From: Tropicibacter sp. Alg240-R139
GTDB taxonomy: Bacteria; Pseudomonadota; Alphaproteobacteria; Rhodobacterales; Rhodobacteraceae
NCBI RefSeq assembly: GCF_900537075.1
Contig: NZ_UNRA01000001.1
Span: forward strand, 310,001 to 374,000
Length of the DNA stretch: 64,000 nucleotides
Direction of reading: 5' to 3'
A model generated the notes under the pieces. That model saw only the letters and a list, made by a program, of their open reading frames with translations. It did no database searches and was not told where the DNA came from. Positions 59,927-64,000 of this stretch are shown here, in pieces. Every line of letters begins with the position of its first letter. Position 1 is the first letter of the stretch. The position numbers and the translations under genes were made by a program.

Positions 59927-60850
59927 ATGGCGCAGCGATATGGCGGAAAATTCAGCCCCGATGGTGGCTCTGATAATCAATCCAGCGATACCCCAAAGCC
60001 CCGCGGAACATTTGACGGCGCACGGGTAGAACCGGCGGGCGCGCGCGCAAATGTGATGTTTATCCCTGCAATCCCGCTGATTTTCATGTCCATTAACGAC
60101 GGTGCCATCGGCATGTCCCTTGGCCTGATTGCGGCTGGCGTACTGACCGGAGCAGCGTTACTGCTGCGTGAAGGCCTGCGCGCCGAAGCCGCATTTAACG
60201 CCCGCAAAGTAGCGCGCAAACCCGCGTTTCCTCGCAAGATAGCCGCCGGTCTGCTCACCGGCATCGGTGTCGGCATCGCAGCCTTTCGCAATGATTATCT
60301 GGACCCCGAGACGGTTGGGCAGGTCAGCTTGATCGCGCCCCTTCTTTTTGGCGCTGCGGGCACAGCCCTGCATGCACTGGCTTTTGGCATTGACCCGATG
60401 TCCAACAAGGGGATGGAGGGTGTCGACACGTTCCAGCAAGACCGTGTCGCCCGTGTGGTGGACGAGGCCGAAGCCTATTTGGACGCCATGACTGATGCCG
60501 TCAAACGCGCCAGACACCGTCAGGTCGAGGCCCGCGTTGAACGCTTTCAAACCACGGCCCGTGATCTTTTCCGCACTGTCGAAGAAGACCCCCGCGACCT
60601 GACGGGTGCGCGTAAGTATCTGACCGTCTATCTGCAGGGCGCGCGCGATGCGACAATCAAGTTTGCCGATTTCTACAGTCGCAGCCGAGACGAAGACGCC
60701 CTGACCGACTATGTTGCCCTACTGGACGATCTGGAACAGAATTTCGCCGCCCGAACCCAAAAGATGCTGCTGGATGATCGCAGCGACCTGACCGTGGAAA
60801 TCGACGTACTGCGCGACCGTTTGCAGCGCGAAGGCGTCCGGTTGGATTGA
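59927..60850 (+). CDS. XpaC-like protein (5-bromo-4-chloroindolyl phosphate hydrolysis family)
   Basis: The product has 307 residues from MAQRYGGKFSPDGGSD at 59927. Hydrophobic helices at about 45-60, 65-85 and 105-130 are followed by a helical region (VDEAEAYLDAMTDAVKRARH...FRTVEEDPRDLTGARKYLTVYLQG) that matches the XpaC family. It lies 41 bases upstream of telA, the classic XpaC-TelA pair linked to tellurite and toxin resistance. A membrane-associated role in envelope stress is likely. Confidence 0.82.
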   Translation: MAQRYGGKFSPDGGSDNQSSDTPKPRGTFDGARVEPAGARANVMFIPAIPLIFMSINDGAIGMSLGLIAAGVLTGAALLLREGLRAEAAFNARKVARKPAFPRKIAAGLLTGIGVGIAAFRNDYLDPETVGQVSLIAPLLFGAAGTALHALAFGIDPMSNKGMEGVDTFQQDRVARVVDEAEAYLDAMTDAVKRARHRQVEARVERFQTTARDLFRTVEEDPRDLTGARKYLTVYLQGARDATIKFADFYSRSRDEDALTDYVALLDDLEQNFAARTQKMLLDDRSDLTVEIDVLRDRLQREGVRLD

Positions 60851-60891
60851 CCGCCCATCATGTGGCCAAAACGTAACGAGGAACCCCAAGA

Positions 60892-62082
60892 ATGTCCGAC
60901 ACAGTTCGTCAAAAGGCCGCTGAGGCCACAACCGCCGTCGAAGAAGTCACCGCCGTTGTCCTGCCTGAACCGCAGGCCGAGGTGGTGTCGATGCAAGACG
61001 CCGACGCGCCGGTGAGCGCCGAGATCCGCAAGCGCATGGACGAGATCGACATGGGTAACACCAACTCGATCGTGGCCTTTGGGTCAGGCGCGCAGGCAGA
61101 GCTGCAAGAGATTAGCCAGGCGATGCTGGCGGACGTGCGCAACAAGGATGTTGGCCCCGCAGGTGACTCCTTGCGCAACATCGTCACCACTATTCGCGGC
61201 TTTTCGGTCAACGAGCTGGACGTGCGCCGCGAACGCAGCTGGTGGGAGAAACTGCTGGGAAAGGCCGCACCTTTTGCCAAGTTTACCGCGCAGTATGAAG
61301 AAGTTCAGGGCCAGATCGACCGGATCACGGACAATCTGTTAGGACACGAACATACGCTGCTCAAGGATATCAAGTCGCTCGATCTGCTCTATGACAAGAC
61401 GCTGAATTTCTATGACGAACTGGCCCTGTACATTGCGGCGGGCGAGGAAAAACTGGCGGAACTCGACAGCGTCGAGATCCCCGCAAAAGAGGCCGAAGTT
61501 CAGGCCGCCCCCGAGGAGCATCAAGTGATGAAGGCGCAAGAACTGCGCGACTTGCGTGCTGCCCGCGACGATCTGGAACGCCGGGTGCATGACCTGAAAC
61601 TGACGCGCCAGGTGACCATGCAATCCCTGCCCTCGATCCGCCTTGTGCAGGAAAACGACAAATCGCTGGTGACCAAGATCAATTCGACGCTCGTCAACAC
61701 AGTGCCGCTGTGGGAAACCCAGCTGGCTCAGGCCGTCACCATTCAGCGCTCGGCCGAGGCTGCCGCGGCTGTGCGCGATGCCAACGATCTGACCAACGAA
61801 CTGCTGACCTCGAACGCGGCGAACCTGCGGGATAGCAACAAGATGATCCGTCAAGAAATGGAACGCGGTGTCTTTGACATCGAAGCGGTGAAACAGGCCA
61901 ACGCCGATCTGATCGGCACGATTCAGGAAAGTCTGCAGATCGCCGACGAAGGCAAAGCCAAACGCGCCGCCGCCGAGGAAGATTTGAAGAAGATGGAAAC
62001 CGAATTGCGCGACACACTGGCTGCAGCCAAGGCACGCAAAGACGGCATTGGCGATAACTCCGGCACCGCCGTGCCAAACTGA
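60892..62082 (+). CDS. telA: TelA-family toxic-anion-resistance protein
   Basis: The product has 396 residues, mostly coiled coil. MDEIDMGNTNSIVAFGSGAQAELQEISQAML (in parts MDEIDMGNTNSIVAF) and RERSWWEKLLGKAAPF are TelA/KlaA features; the middle LPSIRLVQENDKSLVTKINST is the family core. TelA proteins give tellurite and colicin resistance in some bacteria and associate with XpaC. It should be cytosolic or membrane associated. AACGAGGAA precedes the ATG. Confidence 0.93.
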   Translation: MSDTVRQKAAEATTAVEEVTAVVLPEPQAEVVSMQDADAPVSAEIRKRMDEIDMGNTNSIVAFGSGAQAELQEISQAMLADVRNKDVGPAGDSLRNIVTTIRGFSVNELDVRRERSWWEKLLGKAAPFAKFTAQYEEVQGQIDRITDNLLGHEHTLLKDIKSLDLLYDKTLNFYDELALYIAAGEEKLAELDSVEIPAKEAEVQAAPEEHQVMKAQELRDLRAARDDLERRVHDLKLTRQVTMQSLPSIRLVQENDKSLVTKINSTLVNTVPLWETQLAQAVTIQRSAEAAAAVRDANDLTNELLTSNAANLRDSNKMIRQEMERGVFDIEAVKQANADLIGTIQESLQIADEGKAKRAAAEEDLKKMETELRDTLAAAKARKDGIGDNSGTAVPN

Positions 62083-62085
62083 TCC

Positions 62086-63048
62086 GTGAAGGCCAAGGGG
62101 TACATAGGCTTGCGCATAGTGGCGGCATTGGCCGCTCTTGTGGCGTTGTCAGCTTGTGACCCGACGCCCCGCACGACCCCCTTTCCCCAAACCCGACCCG
62201 CGGGGCTGGCCCCAATCGGGGACGAAGTGACGCCCCAATCTGCTGTCAGTCAGGATCTGGCGCGATATTACGAGAAGGTTCAAAACGATCTTCTGACGCG
62301 CGGCCTGTTGCGCACCGATGGCGGCGGGCCGGACACGCCCTATGACGCAGGTGACCTGGCAAGAAACTTCGAGACCATTGCATTTTTCGACGAGTACCGG
62401 CCCGGCGGGCTGACGTCGTCGGGGCGCGGATCAAGTGGACAGCTTAGCCGTTGGAACGGCCCCGTTCGCGTCAATACCGAGTTCGGTGCTTCTGTTCCGC
62501 TGGAACAGCGCGCGACCGACAAGGCCAACGTTGATGCCTATGTTGCACGCCTAGCACGGATCACCGGGCACCCGATCAACACCGCCTCGCGCAATGCAAA
62601 CTTTCATGTCTTTGTCGCAGGCGAAGACGACAGCGATTTCCTGCAGGCCCGACTAAAGCAGTTGATCCCCTCGATCAGCCGCGAAGAGCTGGCAATCTTC
62701 CGCGATTTGCCCCAGTCGTTCTATTGTCTGGTCGTGGCCGTGTCCGGCAATGGCACGCCCTATAACTACACCCGCGCCGTGGCGCTGATCCGGGCCGAGC
62801 ACCCCGACCTTGTACGCCTGTCCTGCGTGCACGAAGAGATCGCCCAAGGTCTGGGCCTGCCCAACGACAGTCCGCGCGCGCGCCCCTCGATCTTCAACGA
62901 TGACGATGAATTTGCCCTGTTGACCAGCCATGACGAGAAGCTGTTGATGATGCTCTACGATCCCCGGCTGAAACCGGGCCTCACAGCAGAAGAGGCCCGT
63001 CCCGTGGTCAACATTCTGGCGCGCGAAGCGATGGGACAATCGCTCTAG
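62086..63048 (+). CDS. DUF2927 lipoprotein
   Basis: The product has 320 residues from a GTG at 62086, three bases after the telA stop. IVAALAALVALSACDP has a lipobox (LSAC, Cys24). DUF2927 core: FEMIAFFDEYR-like region, RWNGPVRVNTEFG, and YNYTRAVALIRAEHPDLVRLSCVHEEIAQGLGLPNDS, with HEE resembling a zinc-protease HExxH-like core (CVHEEIAQ). It may be an exported metalloprotease-like protein. Its context with TelA and XpaC suggests an envelope role. Confidence 0.85.
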   Translation: MKAKGYIGLRIVAALAALVALSACDPTPRTTPFPQTRPAGLAPIGDEVTPQSAVSQDLARYYEKVQNDLLTRGLLRTDGGGPDTPYDAGDLARNFETIAFFDEYRPGGLTSSGRGSSGQLSRWNGPVRVNTEFGASVPLEQRATDKANVDAYVARLARITGHPINTASRNANFHVFVAGEDDSDFLQARLKQLIPSISREELAIFRDLPQSFYCLVVAVSGNGTPYNYTRAVALIRAEHPDLVRLSCVHEEIAQGLGLPNDSPRARPSIFNDDDEFALLTSHDEKLLMMLYDPRLKPGLTAEEARPVVNILAREAMGQSL

Positions 63049-63107
63049 ATCATGCGCCTAAGGATTGCGGTCCTCTCCCGTGACCGGTTCCGAAAAAGAC
63101 CAAACTG

Positions 63108-63200
63108 GCGTTCTGCGGTGCCGCGCCTGGCCGAAGGTCAGGCGCACGGCCCAACCGAGCAATGGCCCGCCAGGGCTTGTAGCGAGGGCGGGAGCCACCT
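63108..63200 (-). repeat. Dispersed 93-bp GC-rich intergenic repeat, copy A2
   Basis: An ungapped partner of 2722-2814, in the same direction (GCGTTCTGCGGTG ... GGGCGGGAGCCACC). The reverse complement carries CTCCCGCCC and GTTGGGCCG like the B repeats. It fills part of the 303-base gap between the DUF2927 and SPFH genes; the rest of the gap has no gene and must hold the promoter for the SPFH gene. Confidence 0.75.
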
Positions 63201-63351
63201 GAGCCGATTTACGCTGACAACAAACATCGTGCATCTCTGTTTACGGGGATGATTTCAGATGCTTTCTCACTTTCAGCCGAGGTCAGTCTTGCGTAGATTT
63301 GCCTTGCGAAACGGGTATAGTTTCGCACAAGCGACATGGGAGCCGCAGATC

Positions 63352-64000
63352 ATGGGTATTTTCGATTTTCTCTCGGGGCAATTCATCGACGTCATTCATT
63401 GGGTCGATGATACGCGGGACACAATGGTCTGGCGGTTCGAGCGTGAAGGGCACGAAATCAAATACGGCGCCAAGCTGACCGTGCGCGAAGGTCAGGCAGC
63501 CGTGTTTGTGCATGAGGGGCAATTGGCGGATGTGTTCACGCCCGGTCTTTATATGCTCGAGACCAACAACATGCCGATCATGACGACACTGCAGCACTGG
63601 GACCATGGGTTCAAATCGCCCTTCAAGTCCGAGATCTATTTCGTCAACACAACGCGGTTCAACGACCTCAAATGGGGCACCAAGAACCCGATCATGCTGC
63701 GCGATCCGGAATTTGGGCCGACCCGCATCCGAGCGTTTGGCACCTATACTGTGCGCGTCAAGGACCCTGCCCGTTTCCTGATAGAGATCGTGGGGACCGA
63801 CGGCGAGTTCACCATGGACGAGATCTCGTTCCAGGTGCGCAATATCATTGTACAGGAATTTTCCCGCGTCATTTCCGGCTCGGGCATCCCGGTTCTGGAT
63901 ATGGCCGCCAACACCGCCGATCTGGGCAAGCTGATCGCGGCCGAAGTCTCGCCCGTGCTGGAAGGCTATGGGTTGGGGATGCCCGAATTCTACATCGAAA
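63352..64000 (+). CDS. SPFH-domain protein (virion core/YdjI-like), 5' part
   Basis: The ATG at 63352 opens MGIFDFLSGQFIDVIHWVDD, and 216 codons run off the window. VFVHEGQLADVFTPGLYMLETNNMPIMTTLQHW and RIRAFGTYTVRVKDPARFLIE belong to the SPFH/YdjI family of membrane-associated proteins that often carry a C-terminal zinc ribbon. It commonly accompanies TelA and XpaC genes and is probably part of the same stress cluster. The catalytic or scaffolding role is unknown. Confidence 0.85.
   Translation, partial: MGIFDFLSGQFIDVIHWVDDTRDTMVWRFEREGHEIKYGAKLTVREGQAAVFVHEGQLADVFTPGLYMLETNNMPIMTTLQHWDHGFKSPFKSEIYFVNTTRFNDLKWGTKNPIMLRDPEFGPTRIRAFGTYTVRVKDPARFLIEIVGTDGEFTMDEISFQVRNIIVQEFSRVISGSGIPVLDMAANTADLGKLIAAEVSPVLEGYGLGMPEFYIE

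Noticed and set aside
1-64000. tRNA genes.
   Set aside because: I looked for T-loop motifs (GGTTCGAATCC and its complement) and saw only occurrences inside clear coding regions, without matching acceptor and anticodon arms.
1-64000. CRISPR array, prophage or insertion sequence.
   Set aside because: No regularly spaced direct repeats with unique spacers, no transposase, integrase or phage structural genes were seen. The short phased GTGCAC repeats have only 2-base spacers.

Overview
The window looks like chromosomal DNA of a marine alphaproteobacterium of the Roseobacter/Rhodobacteraceae type. Pointers are the GC-rich codon use, LysE/ArgO divergent from an ArgP-type LysR regulator, a YebC, 5-formyl-THF cyclo-ligase and YmdB set, a PraR-like XRE regulator, a type-A RNase P RNA, and a cluster of XpaC-like, TelA, DUF2927 and SPFH proteins. 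I found no tRNA, rRNA, CRISPR array, phage or insertion sequence.

Layout. 1-6.1 kb: amino-acid exporter with its regulator, nitroreductase, membrane-anchored ClpP-fold protein, 2OG-Fe(II) oxygenase with divergent LysR, SRPBCC protein with divergent WYL regulator. 6.1-20.8 kb: YebC, a TetR remnant, two SLC13 permeases, a class I glutamine amidotransferase, a BASS-family transporter, a flavin dehydrogenase, one frameshifted and one intact META-domain protein, a TPM protein, YmdB, 5-FCL and MgtE. 20.9-25 kb: two convergent purine deaminases (guanine and 8-oxoguanine), histidinol phosphatase and a PraR-like regulator. 25-34.3 kb: quinone oxidoreductase, AraC and LysR regulators, DUF1127, Bax-inhibitor-1 protein, L33, a DUF1326-DUF2182-GYD set and rnpB. 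34.6-43 kb: amidase, lipoprotein, gatA and gatC; a heme-sensor class IIIb cyclase; a Rieske oxygenase divergent from a TetR with two clear operator palindromes; a ceramidase-like membrane protein.

Two accessory blocks stand out. First, 43.1-48.9 kb is a translationally coupled operon: an MBL-fold hydrolase, then FOUR tandem paralogues each joining an N-terminal NTF2/SnoaL-like domain to a class III nucleotidyl cyclase domain, then an ectoine-hydrolase-like M24 protein. All four cyclases keep the metal, base-selecting and transition-state residues at identical spacing, so they look like a family of active adenylyl cyclases that differ in their sensor domain. Second, 49.4-57.9 kb holds an AraC regulator and a divergent operon of exported or envelope proteins: a Tat-exported M19-like protein with a degraded metal site, a YtkA-like protein, a di-heme peroxidase, a secreted GYD protein, a secreted amidohydrolase, DUF3302, an HlyD-type adaptor and an OprB-type porin. 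I recognise no described pathway in it.

57.9-64 kb: tadA, an RsuA/RluB pseudouridine synthase, and the XpaC-TelA-DUF2927-SPFH envelope/stress cluster, which runs off the right edge. Dispersed GC-rich intergenic repeats (2.7, 34.3, 34.5, 48.9 and 63.1 kb) share a common module and link otherwise unrelated loci.
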